From DATFRY01 sp035489015 (GTDB lineage Bacteria; Myxococcota_A; Polyangia; Haliangiales; Haliangiaceae), in contig DATHKR010000273.1 in NCBI GenBank assembly GCA_035489015.1, forward strand, positions 1 through 64,000: a stretch of 64,000 nt of DNA, read 5' to 3'. Under the pieces are notes generated by a model. That model was not told the origin of the DNA. It saw only the letters and a program-made list of their open reading frames with translations, and did not search any database. Each line of letters starts with the position of its first letter. Position 1 is the stretch's first letter. Below are positions 57,796-64,000 of this stretch, piece after piece. Position numbers and translations under genes: made by a program.

Positions 57796-57834
57796 CGGTG
57801 ATCGCGAGTCGGACGGGCCGAGCCGCGATCACCG
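57796..57834 (+). terminator. Perfect 11-bp hairpin after the redox operon
   Basis: cggtgatcgcg (57796-57806) pairs fully with cgcgatcaccg (57824-57834) across 17 nt. It starts 22 nt after the VWA stop and ends just before the -10-like box of the VOC gene. No U-tract. It is either a terminator for the five-gene operon or an operator for the next gene. Confidence 0.6.
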
Positions 57835-57837
57835 ATC

Positions 57838-57843
57838 TATCCT
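57838..57843 (+). promoter_or_regulatory. -10-like TATCCT, leaderless start of the VOC gene
   Basis: TATCCT ends exactly 7 nt before the ATG at 57850. It lies 4 nt after the 11-bp inverted repeat. No -35 consensus is seen. Confidence 0.45.
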
Positions 57844-57849
57844 GGCGCC

Positions 57850-58299
57850 ATGATCCAGCTCCGCGTGTGCATCGACGTCGATGATCTCGACCGAGCCATC
57901 GAGTTCTACCGCCAGGCGATCGGGCTCACCCTCGGTCGACGGCTGGGGGCCGGCTGGGCCGAGATGCTGGGCGCGTCGTCGCCGATCGATCTCCTGGTCG
58001 AGCCGGCCGGCAGCCGCGCGAACGCCGAGGGGCCGGCGCTGCGCGACTACGCCCGCCACTGGACGCCCATCCACATCGACGTCGTGGTCGACGATCTCGA
58101 TCGCGCGCTCGATCGAGCGCGCGCCGCCGGCGCCACCGTCGAGCGCGACATCCAGGCGCGCGAGTGGGGGCGCATCGCGCTCCTGTCCGACCCGTTCGGC
58201 CACGGCCTGTGCCTGCTCGAGATGCGCGGGCGAGGCTACGACGAGCTGGTGGATCCGTCGCCGAGCTCGCCACCGATCACCGGCGGGGCTCGCGGATGA
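57850..58299 (+). CDS. VOC-family (glyoxalase/dioxygenase fold) protein
   Basis: 149 residues. Two betaalphabetabetabeta modules: VCIDVDDLDRAIEFYRQAIGLTLGRR and HIDVVVDDLDRALDRARAAGATVERD, with LLSDPFGHGLCLLEM at the end. The second half carries a His and a Glu that could hold a metal. Such proteins include glyoxalases, fosfomycin/bleomycin-resistance proteins and extradiol dioxygenases; the substrate cannot be deduced. It is downstream of the redox operon but with its own box. Confidence 0.85.
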   Translation: MIQLRVCIDVDDLDRAIEFYRQAIGLTLGRRLGAGWAEMLGASSPIDLLVEPAGSRANAEGPALRDYARHWTPIHIDVVVDDLDRALDRARAAGATVERDIQAREWGRIALLSDPFGHGLCLLEMRGRGYDELVDPSPSSPPITGGARG

Positions 58300-58384
58300 T
58301 CCGCGCCAGCCGCGCCGCAACCTGGGCTGCATCGCCGCGACGCCGATCGGCATCGCGGCGCCGCGAAAGCTACCGCGTCACCAC

Positions 58385-58588
58385 CTAGGACTCGTCCATC
58401 CAGGGCTGCTCCTGCGGCCCGGGCACGATGCCTTCGAGGTCGGGGTCGACCGTTGCGGCGGCGCCGTCGGGCCGCTGGTCGCGCTCTCGCTTGCGCTCGG
58501 CCCGGCGCTGCTCCTTCTCGCGCGCCCGCTGCTGGCGCTGCTGCTCGCGCAGCCTCTTCTCGAGCGATGGCCGGCTGCGCCCGCTCAC
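58385..58588 (-). CDS. Small highly charged coiled-coil protein, 67 residues
   Basis: From a GTG at 58588: an N-terminal basic helix rich in Arg, Gln, Glu and Lys (LEKRLREQQRQQRAREKEQ..), then an acidic end (DPDLEGIVPGPQEQPWMDES). Small proteins with a similar basic-helix-plus-PDLEGIVPGP arrangement occur in other delta-type bacteria as far as I recall, but none has a known role. RNA or ribosome binding is possible. No signal peptide. Confidence 0.55.
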   Translation of the reverse strand: MSGRSRPSLEKRLREQQRQQRAREKEQRRAERKRERDQRPDGAAATVDPDLEGIVPGPQEQPWMDES

Positions 58589-58655
58589 CGCGACCCCCCG
58601 TGGCGAAGGCTCCTTGACGCGCTCTCCATAGGCAAGTCCCGTCCTTTCGTGCAGG

Positions 58656-58952
58656 TCATTCTTCGCTACCCGGCTCCACCTGCGCGAGCCACTCTGCCTT
58701 GGCGGTGAGGTACACGGTGCGCGCCAGCCAGTCGAGGTCGGCCGTCGTGAGCGACGCGGCCGGCCGTCCTGGCACGGTCATGCACACACGCACCCGAAGG
58801 CGCGCTTGCGACATTGTACCGGGCCAGCCGCCTGCGATGCTCCGGCCCTGCTGCCGGAGCTCGTCGCACGAGCGCGACGCCCAGGCAGACCCCTCGGCTG
58901 CGGCGAGATGCTCCAGCACCCGCCACCTGTCAATCTCTTCGGGCGACGCCAA
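58656..58952 (-). CDS. Small protein of unknown function, start uncertain
   Basis: 98 residues from a TTG at 58952; other possible starts are a GTG at 58919 and an ATG at 58814 (52 residues). The sequence ASPEEIDRWRVLEHLAAAEG.., ASRSCDELRQQGRSIAGGWPG.., TTADLDWLARTVYLTAKAEWL looks like a folded helical protein, and the part before 58814 seems coding, so I prefer a longer form. No family recognised. It lies between two minus-strand genes and may share their transcript. Confidence 0.45.
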   Translation of the reverse strand: MASPEEIDRWRVLEHLAAAEGSAWASRSCDELRQQGRSIAGGWPGTMSQARLRVRVCMTVPGRPAASLTTADLDWLARTVYLTAKAEWLAQVEPGSEE

Positions 58953-59031
58953 GGCAAGGTCGCGGCCGGGGCCATGAATGGCACCGGCGCGAGCGACCCG
59001 GCCGTCAGCCCCCGGGAGGGAGCGACCGCGT

Positions 59032-59394
59032 CTACCAGCGATTGCGACGCTCCGACCCGCGTGAACCTCGATCGCCACCACCACCGCCGCCGCGCGAGCG
59101 CGAGAAGCCACCGCCACCGCCGCCGCCGCCACCACCGCGGCTGTCGCGGCGAGCCTCGGCCAGGTTCACGCGAAGCGGGCGACCGTCGAGCAGGGCGCCG
59201 TTCATCTCCTGGATGGCCTTCTGGGCTGCCTCATTCGACGTCATCTCCACGAACGCGAAGCCGCGCGAGCGGCCGGTGTCGCGATCGGTGACCAGCTTCG
59301 CCTCGACGATCTCTCCGAACTCCGCAAACGCGTCCCGGATCGCTTCCTCGCTGGTGTTGAACGAAAGGTTGCCCACGAACAGTCGGCTATTCAT
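59032..59394 (-). CDS. Glycine-rich RRM RNA-binding protein
   Basis: 120 residues. RRM at residues 3-82: RLFVGNLSFNTSEEAIRDAF (RNP2), RGFAFVEM (RNP1), GRPLRVNLAEAR. The tail is Gly-rich with Arg and Ser (GGFSRSRGGGG..). GAGAGAG precedes the ATG at 59394 as ribosome site. Third RRM gene in the window, closest in layout to the one at 46.4-46.7 kb. Probably an RNA chaperone. Upstream lies a 790-bp gap without a gene. Confidence 0.93.
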   Translation of the reverse strand: MNSRLFVGNLSFNTSEEAIRDAFAEFGEIVEAKLVTDRDTGRSRGFAFVEMTSNEAAQKAIQEMNGALLDGRPLRVNLAEARRDSRGGGGGGGGGGFSRSRGGGGGGDRGSRGSERRNRW

Positions 59395-60184
59395 CTGTCT
59401 CTCTCACTAGCGGCTCTCTTGACGCATTCCTCGTTCGAAGAGCCGCACCGTTTCGATCGAGGGGCGCAGCGTGAGTGCTGCGTCGTGTGAGCGTCACCGG
59501 AGGAAACGATCTTCCATCCCCATCGATCAAGAGCAGGAAGCCGATATGCCAGAAACGTTCGCCGTATGGACTAGCACGGCGGTTCTGGGGGCGCAAGGAT
59601 TCTCACCCACCTGTGCGGGGTGGGGAACCGACACAGGGACTGGGTTTTTCGTCGATCGCGAGCGCCTCGCGGGCGCGCTCTGCGAGCTCGAAAAGTGCGA
59701 TGAGGAAGCGGCGCGTCGAGCGTCGGTCTGCCGAGCTTCGAGCGGCCCTCGGCGATGCGATCGATGACGCGCCGGAGGGCGCGACGCGGCGCGTCTCTTC
59801 GAAGGACTTCTATGCTCGCGAGGCGTGCGATGCGGAACACGCTCGCAGTGTGTCGAGCACTGAGAGACCCGCTCCATGAGACCGGCACGCATGGCCGAAA
59901 ATCTGGCCCGACGCGAAGCACCCTCCCCCTCTCTGCACCGCGGCGGGCGCGCGGTCGGGGGTTCATCCGCGCGTGGCGTCGAGGATCGCTCGCCCCCGGG
60001 ATGCGCTGCCCGACGGGCGTCCGCCTGTCGTTGCCTGCACCGCGCTGGTCTCGTGCCAGAACGTGACGGAAGAGCTCTCGCCTCGGCCGAAAAGTGAGCG
60101 CCGACGCGATCCCCCGGGACGATCGCGGTTGATGTGCACGGACCCTGATCACTACGCTGCGCCCCACTCGTGCCAGGAGTGCCA
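59395..60184. other. 790-bp region without a convincing gene
   Basis: This gap lies between the divergently oriented RRM and LTD/nuclease genes. Its open frames on both strands show no coding bias or recognisable domain. It has an inverted repeat cccacc (59606-59611) / ggtggg (59619-59624), and a T5 run near 59645. The DNA appears slightly less GC-rich and more mixed in composition than the genes around it. It may hold the long upstream regions of both genes, or a small RNA or decayed gene; nothing can be assigned. Confidence 0.5.
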
Positions 60185-61666
60185 ATGTCGTTGCCTGTGT
60201 CCGTCTCCCTTGGATCCTTTCGAGCTGGCTGGCTGCGGTCGGTCGTGCTCGCCGTCGCGGCCGCTGCCTTGGCCGCGTGTGGGACGGACATGTCGAATGC
60301 GGGCGACGAGCAGACCGGCGCCGAGCTGGCCGGGCCCGCGGTCCTCATCAACGAGGTCCTGGCCAACGAGTCCGGCTCCAGCGTCGCCGGCGAGTTCGTC
60401 GAGGTGGTCAACGTCGGCGATGCATCCGCCGACCTGAGCGGCTTCGGCCTTGCCGACGGCACCGGCGCCCGCCACGTGTTCGCGGCCGGCGCGTCCCTGG
60501 CGCCGGGCCAGGCGATCGTGGTCTTCGGCGGCGCCAGCGGCATTCCTTCCGATGTGGACGGCGCGGTGGCCGCGTCGAGCGGCGCGCTCGGCCTGTCCAA
60601 CGGGGGCGACTCGGTCACCCTGTCCGACGCGGCGGGCGGCGCGGTCGACAGCCTGTCGTACGCCGGCTCGCTGTCCGACACCGATGGGGTGTCGATGAAC
60701 CGCAGCACCGACGGCGACACCGACGCGAGCTTCGTGCTGCACACGGAGCTGGCCAGCGCGCCGTCGTCGCCCGGCACGCGTGTCGACGGCAGCCCGTTCG
60801 GTGACGGCGAGCCACCGCCGCCTCCCCCGCCTCCTCCTCCGCCTCCCCCGCCGCCGCCTCCTCCGCCGCCGGGCGACGACACGCGCATCCGGGTGGTCTC
60901 CGCCAACCTCACCTCCGGCAATGATCAGAGCTACGACCCGGGTCACGGCATTCGCATCCTGCAGGGCCTGGCGCCGGATGTGGCGCTGGTCTCCGAGATG
61001 AACTTCGGCGCGAACACCAGCGCCGACATCCGCGAGCTCGTGGATCAGGCCTTTGGCCCCGAGTTCGTCTTCACCCGGCAGGACGACGTGAACATCCCGT
61101 GCGGCGTGGTCAGCCGCTTTCCGATCATCGACTCCGGGATCATCGACGACCCGACCCTGACCGATCGCGACCTGTCGTTCGCGCGGATCGACGTGCCGGG
61201 CGAGCGCGACCTGTGGGCGATCAGCGTGCACCTGAGCGGCGCCAGCTCGGCCAACCGCGCCACCGCGGCGAGCGCGCTGGTCAACTTCGTCAGCGCGCAG
61301 GTGCCGGCGACGGACCTGCTCGTGGTCGGCGGCGACATGAACACGCGCAGCCGGGGCGAGACGTGCATCCAGCGGCTCGGTCAGGTGGTCACCACCAGCG
61401 GGCCCTATCCCGTCGATCAGAGCGGCGAGGAGAACACCAACGAGCCGCGCAGCGAGCCGTACGACTGGGTGCTGGCCGACCCGGACCTCGACGCGCTCGA
61501 GGTGCCGACCGTCATCGGCAGCCAGGAGTTCGCCAGCGGCCTGGTGCTCGACACTCGCCTGTACCAGCCGCTCTCGGATGTCGCGCCGGCCCAGGTCGGC
61601 GACAGCGGCGCCCAGAACATGCAGCACATGGCGGTCGTCCGCGATTTCGTCATCGCGGGCGAGTAG
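60185..61666 (+). CDS. Lipoprotein with lamin-tail domain and endonuclease/exonuclease/phosphatase domain
   Basis: 493 residues. The ATG at 60185 has a good ribosome site (AGGAG at 60175-60179). The signal peptide ends in AVAAAALAAC, lipidated Cys near 32. A lamin-tail domain (LINEVLANESGSSVAGEFVEVVNVGDASADLSGFGLAD) spans about 50-200, followed by 20 consecutive Pro and an EEP-fold domain: VVSANLTSGND, VSEMNF, VISRFP-like VVSRFPIID, VVGGDMNTRSR and HMAVVRDF supply the metal and catalytic residues. The protein may be a surface nuclease or phosphodiesterase. LTD plus EEP is a known pairing in secreted nucleases. Confidence 0.87.
   Translation: MSLPVSVSLGSFRAGWLRSVVLAVAAAALAACGTDMSNAGDEQTGAELAGPAVLINEVLANESGSSVAGEFVEVVNVGDASADLSGFGLADGTGARHVFAAGASLAPGQAIVVFGGASGIPSDVDGAVAASSGALGLSNGGDSVTLSDAAGGAVDSLSYAGSLSDTDGVSMNRSTDGDTDASFVLHTELASAPSSPGTRVDGSPFGDGEPPPPPPPPPPPPPPPPPPPPGDDTRIRVVSANLTSGNDQSYDPGHGIRILQGLAPDVALVSEMNFGANTSADIRELVDQAFGPEFVFTRQDDVNIPCGVVSRFPIIDSGIIDDPTLTDRDLSFARIDVPGERDLWAISVHLSGASSANRATAASALVNFVSAQVPATDLLVVGGDMNTRSRGETCIQRLGQVVTTSGPYPVDQSGEENTNEPRSEPYDWVLADPDLDALEVPTVIGSQEFASGLVLDTRLYQPLSDVAPAQVGDSGAQNMQHMAVVRDFVIAGE
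60812..60871 (+). repeat. Run of 20 proline codons
   Basis: A mix of ccg, cct, ccc and cca encodes 20 Pro joining the lamin-tail and nuclease domains. Such a tract would need EF-P to be translated efficiently and would form a stiff spacer. Confidence 0.9.
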
Positions 61667-61672
61667 TCGCGC

Positions 61673-61701
61673 TTGACACGTACGACCGGTCGTTCTATTT
61701 C
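61673..61701 (+). promoter_or_regulatory. Promoter of the TetR-family gene, leaderless
   Basis: TTGACA (61673-61678), 17-nt spacer, TATTTC (61696-61701), then the ATG at 61708, 7 nt beyond the box. There is no ribosome site. The spacer contains a perfect 12-bp palindrome. Confidence 0.6.
61682..61693. promoter_or_regulatory. Palindromic operator acgaccggtcgt
   Basis: A perfect 12-bp palindrome sits between the -35 and -10 of the TetR gene. TetR-family regulators often bind palindromes of this kind (core gaccggtc) in their own promoter. Binding here would block RNA polymerase, so autorepression is likely. Confidence 0.6.
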
Positions 61702-61707
61702 TTCCTC

Positions 61708-62301
61708 ATGACGACGGGCAAGGGCGACGAGACCCGGCGATCGATCCTGGACCAGGCGCTTCGCCTTGCCAGCATCCAGGGGCTCGGCCAGGTCAGCATC
61801 GGCCTGCTCGCCGGGGCCGCCGGGCTGTCCAAGAGCGGCCTGTTCGCCCACTTCCGCTCCAAGGAGCAGCTCCAGCTGGCCGTCCTGCGCGAGGCGTCCG
61901 ATCGCTTCGTGGGCAAGGTCATCGCCCCCGCCCTGCGCGAGCCGCGCGGCGAGCCGCGGCTGCGCGCGCTCCTGGACAACTGGCTGCGCTGGGAGACGAT
62001 CGAGTTCCCCGGCGGCTGCCCGTTCCAGGCCGCCGCCGACGAGCTGGACGACCAGCCCGGCCCGGTGCGCGACTACCTGGTCGAGACCCAGCGCGATCTG
62101 ATCGACACGCTGGCCACCGTGGCGCGGACCGGGGTCGACGCCGGACGCCTCCGCGCCGACCTGGACTCGCGCCTGTTCGCGTTCGAGCTGATGGGCATCC
62201 TGCTCGGCTTTCACCACATGCACCGGCTCCTGCGCTCCGACGACGCCGAGCGCCTGACCCGGGCCGCGTTCGACGCGCTCGTCGCGCGCAGCCGCACCTG
62301 A
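61708..62301 (+). CDS. TetR-family transcriptional regulator
   Basis: 197 residues. The N-terminal helix-turn-helix is clear: RRSILDQALRLASIQGLGQVSIGLLAGAAGLSKSGLFAHFRSKEQLQLAVL. The C-terminal ligand-binding part has GGCPFQAAADELDDQPGPVRDYL, seen in a subgroup of TetR proteins. It likely represses itself through the palindrome in its promoter and perhaps the downstream hydrolase gene, which starts 25 nt later with its own ribosome site. The ligand is unknown. Confidence 0.92.
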   Translation: MTTGKGDETRRSILDQALRLASIQGLGQVSIGLLAGAAGLSKSGLFAHFRSKEQLQLAVLREASDRFVGKVIAPALREPRGEPRLRALLDNWLRWETIEFPGGCPFQAAADELDDQPGPVRDYLVETQRDLIDTLATVARTGVDAGRLRADLDSRLFAFELMGILLGFHHMHRLLRSDDAERLTRAAFDALVARSRT

Positions 62302-62326
62302 CGAGCTCCACCTGGAGGAGGCATCC

Positions 62327-63298
62327 ATGTCATCTCTGCGAGTCAATAAAAGCACGACCGTTCGCTCTCCTGTCTCGGCTCTCCGGCGTGTCGCGATCCG
62401 CTCGATCCATCCGATCGCACCGGGCCGCGCCGCGCACCTGGCGGCGCGCTGGTTCACGACCCCGGACCGGGCGACCTCGTGGCGAGCCTCGGACGGGGCG
62501 CGAGCGCTCCTCGATCCGGGCGACCGGCTGACCCTGGAGACGCGCAGCCAGCGCCTGACCGCCCGCTCGTGGGGCCATGGTCCGCTCGCGCTGCTCGTCC
62601 ACGGATGGAATGGTCGCGGCGTCCAGCTGGCCGCGATCGGCCGCGCGCTCGCCGCGCGCGGGTATCGCGCGGTCGCGTTCGATCACCCGGGTCACGGCGG
62701 CTCGAGCGGCCGGACCGTCACGATCCCGGAGATGGCAGACGCCATCCGCGACGTCGGCGCGCAGCTCGGCGGCGCGCGCGTGGTGGTCGCGCACTCGCTT
62801 GGCGCGGTCGCCGCGACCCTCGCGCTGTCGCGCGGGCTGCCCGCCCGGACCGCGGTGTTCCTGGCCCCGCCGGTCAGCCCGGACCAGTGGCTGCTCCGCT
62901 TCGGCCGCGCGGTCGGCCTGCCGGCGTCGGCCGCGCCCGAGCTGATCGCCGCCATCGAGCAGCGCGCCGGGGTGGCCGTGCAGTCGGTTCGCCCGATCGA
63001 CCTCGGCGCTCGCCTGTCCACCCCCCTCCTCGTGATCCACGACCGCGGCGATCGCGAGGTGCCGTTCGGCGACGGGGAGGCGCTGGTCCGCGCCTGGCCG
63101 GGGGCCCGAATGCTGGCCACCGACGGGCTCGGCCACACTCGCCTTCTGTCCAGCCCGCTCGCGCTCGACGCGATCGCCGATTTCGTCGGTGACGCCGAGG
63201 TCGGCGACGGCGCGGCTCCCCCCGCGCGGGGTGCCACGACATGGGGGGTGCGCGACCGACACTTCGCGGCGATCATCGACCAGCTCGGCGCCGACTGA
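62327..63298 (+). CDS. Alpha/beta hydrolase
   Basis: 323 residues. A GGAGGAGG-like ribosome site precedes the ATG at 62327. LLVHGWNGRGVQL is the oxyanion segment, VVVAHSLGAV the nucleophile elbow (Ser in AHSLGA), VIHDRGDREVPF the acid and LGHTRLL the His. The first 60 residues include IHPIAPGRAAHLAARWFTTP, a feature of hydrolases near TetR genes that may be carboxylesterases. It probably forms an operon with the TetR gene, which would control it. The substrate is unknown. Confidence 0.87.
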   Translation: MSSLRVNKSTTVRSPVSALRRVAIRSIHPIAPGRAAHLAARWFTTPDRATSWRASDGARALLDPGDRLTLETRSQRLTARSWGHGPLALLVHGWNGRGVQLAAIGRALAARGYRAVAFDHPGHGGSSGRTVTIPEMADAIRDVGAQLGGARVVVAHSLGAVAATLALSRGLPARTAVFLAPPVSPDQWLLRFGRAVGLPASAAPELIAAIEQRAGVAVQSVRPIDLGARLSTPLLVIHDRGDREVPFGDGEALVRAWPGARMLATDGLGHTRLLSSPLALDAIADFVGDAEVGDGAAPPARGATTWGVRDRHFAAIIDQLGAD

Positions 63299-63311
63299 CG
63301 CCATCGCGCGC

Positions 63312-63336
63312 GACCGGCCGGGCGGCGGGGCCGGTC
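63312..63336 (+). terminator. Hairpin after the hydrolase gene
   Basis: gaccggcc (63312-63319), 9-nt loop, ggccggtc (63329-63336), perfect 8-bp stem, 14 nt after the hydrolase stop. No U-tract. The arm gaccggcc resembles the TetR operator core gaccggtc, so a regulatory role is also possible. Confidence 0.4.
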
Positions 63337-63456
63337 TGCGATGGCGCCAAGCCGCATCGGCACGCGTCATCATGATTGGGTCAGGCTCGCGTCACGGTTC
63401 GACCACAAGCGCCGTCGGATCCTCCTTTGGCGCCCGGCAGGTCCCATCATGTCCGA

Positions 63457-64000
63457 GTGATTTCCTCGACCGATCTCAAAACGCTTCGCGCCGAGCTGAC
63501 TGGCGCGGGCCTCTTCGAGCACCGCACCGCGGCCACCTGGGCAAAGCTGGTCCTGCTGCTGATCGGGTTCTCGGCGCTGATCGTCGCTGCGCTGATGCTG
63601 CCGTGGTGGTGGTGCTTCCTCCTGGCCCCGCTGGCGGCGATCCCGGCCGTCTCGCTGGCGATGATCGCGCACGAGGCTGCTCACGGCAGCTTCTCGGGGA
63701 GTCAGCGCCACAACCAGATCGTGCTCCACCTGGTGTTCCCGATGTTCGGCGGCCTGAGCGCGCTGCACTGGAAGAACAAGCACAACCACCTCCACCACGG
63801 CCACCCCAACATCGAAGGGCGCGACCCCGACCTCGAGATCTGGCCGATGGCGCTGTCGCGCGCCACCTACGACGAGTCGAACGCGTTCCGCCGCTGGTTC
63901 CAGCGCCGCGCCCAGGCCTACATGTTCTGGCCGCTGACCCTCTTCCTGGCCTTCTCCATGCGGCTCGCCAGCCTGCGCCACCTGCGCGGGCGCATCCGCT
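63457..64000 (+). CDS. Fatty-acid desaturase, N-terminal part (runs off the right edge)
   Basis: 181 residues visible, from a GTG at 63457. Hydrophobic segments (WAKLVLLLIGFSALIVAALM, WWWCFLLAPLAAIPAVSLAM) surround the first His box HEAAH, and KHNHLHHGHPN gives the second (HxxHH). The third box lies beyond the window. Membrane desaturases of this class insert double bonds in acyl chains with di-iron centres; the GRDPDLEIWP segment is typical of acyl-lipid desaturases. No ribosome site is evident. The exact regiospecificity cannot be told. Confidence 0.9.
   Translation, partial: MISSTDLKTLRAELTGAGLFEHRTAATWAKLVLLLIGFSALIVAALMLPWWWCFLLAPLAAIPAVSLAMIAHEAAHGSFSGSQRHNQIVLHLVFPMFGGLSALHWKNKHNHLHHGHPNIEGRDPDLEIWPMALSRATYDESNAFRRWFQRRAQAYMFWPLTLFLAFSMRLASLRHLRGRIR

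Noticed and set aside
58296..58388. 30-codon ORF overlapping the VOC stop (ATGA)
   Set aside because: The Arg/Ser/Ala-rich product has no coding signature and probably reflects base composition.
58930..58935. Minus-strand TTGACA as a promoter for the 58656 gene
   Set aside because: No -10-like hexamer lies 16-19 nt downstream and it falls within the probable coding region.
59606..59624. Hairpin-like cccacc/ggtggg resembling a CRISPR repeat stem
   Set aside because: It occurs only once; there are no spaced copies and no cas genes.
59471..59767. Plus-strand ORF in the 790-bp gap before the LTD gene
   Set aside because: No ribosome site, no domain and unbiased codon use; not enough to call a gene.

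Overview
The window is 64 kb of very GC-rich bacterial DNA with densely packed genes, many 4-nt start/stop overlaps, and several starts that are best read as GTG or TTG. Gene content points to a myxobacterium-like member of the old Deltaproteobacteria: four Hanks-type kinase domains (one degenerate), several Asp/Gly-rich lipoproteins, glycine-rich RRM proteins, a PPi-type phosphofructokinase and the carboxynorspermidine route to polyamines. This placement comes from gene content only; there is no rRNA or other taxonomic marker.

Layout. 1-9.3 kb: lipoprotein fragment, HU protein, coaBC-udg operon, surface and membrane proteins of unknown role, then an acyltransferase/SDR pair. 9.4-17.5 kb: a response regulator/hybrid kinase pair, an FAD oxidoreductase, prfC, an RRM protein that seems to start at ATT, and carboxynorspermidine dehydrogenase plus decarboxylase. 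17.5-26.8 kb: sixA, a tiny secreted four-Cys peptide, and an ebo-type cluster (eboA, eboB, eboE, eboF on +; a TIM-barrel isomerase, eboC and an inositol-phosphate-synthase-like cyclase on -), followed by an alcohol dehydrogenase. 26.8-39.7 kb: a REC/ATPase regulator, pfp, a secreted MBL hydrolase, two tiny membrane or lipoprotein genes, manA, a decayed ORF, lipoproteins, a CheY-like regulator, an SDR, and a lipoprotein with histone-H1-like repeats. 39.9-46.7 kb: a divergent pair of Ser/Thr kinases, oligopeptidase B and an RRM protein.

46.9-57.8 kb is the most unusual part. Five genes are joined by 4-nt overlaps or a 4-nt gap: a Ser/Thr kinase, a degenerate kinase fused through one membrane helix to a five-haem cytochrome c, a protein with two cyclic-nucleotide-binding domains, four [4Fe-4S] clusters and a membrane domain, a tetrahaem/Fe-S/FAD-NAD(P) fusion, and a VWA protein. 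A perfect 11-bp hairpin follows the last gene. My inference is a membrane redox chain linking cytoplasmic NAD(P)H to periplasmic haems, under kinase and cyclic-nucleotide control. 57.8-64 kb: a VOC protein, small ORFs, a third RRM protein, an LTD/nuclease-fold lipoprotein, an autoregulated-looking TetR gene, an alpha/beta hydrolase and the start of a fatty-acid desaturase.

A -10-like hexamer of the form TAnnnT (often TATCCT) ends about 7 nt before the start codon of many monocistronic or first genes, which suggests widespread leaderless transcription. Genes with clear Shine-Dalgarno sites (HU, the small peptide, the RRM genes) coexist with these. Several convergent or terminal gene ends carry perfect hairpins without a U-tract.
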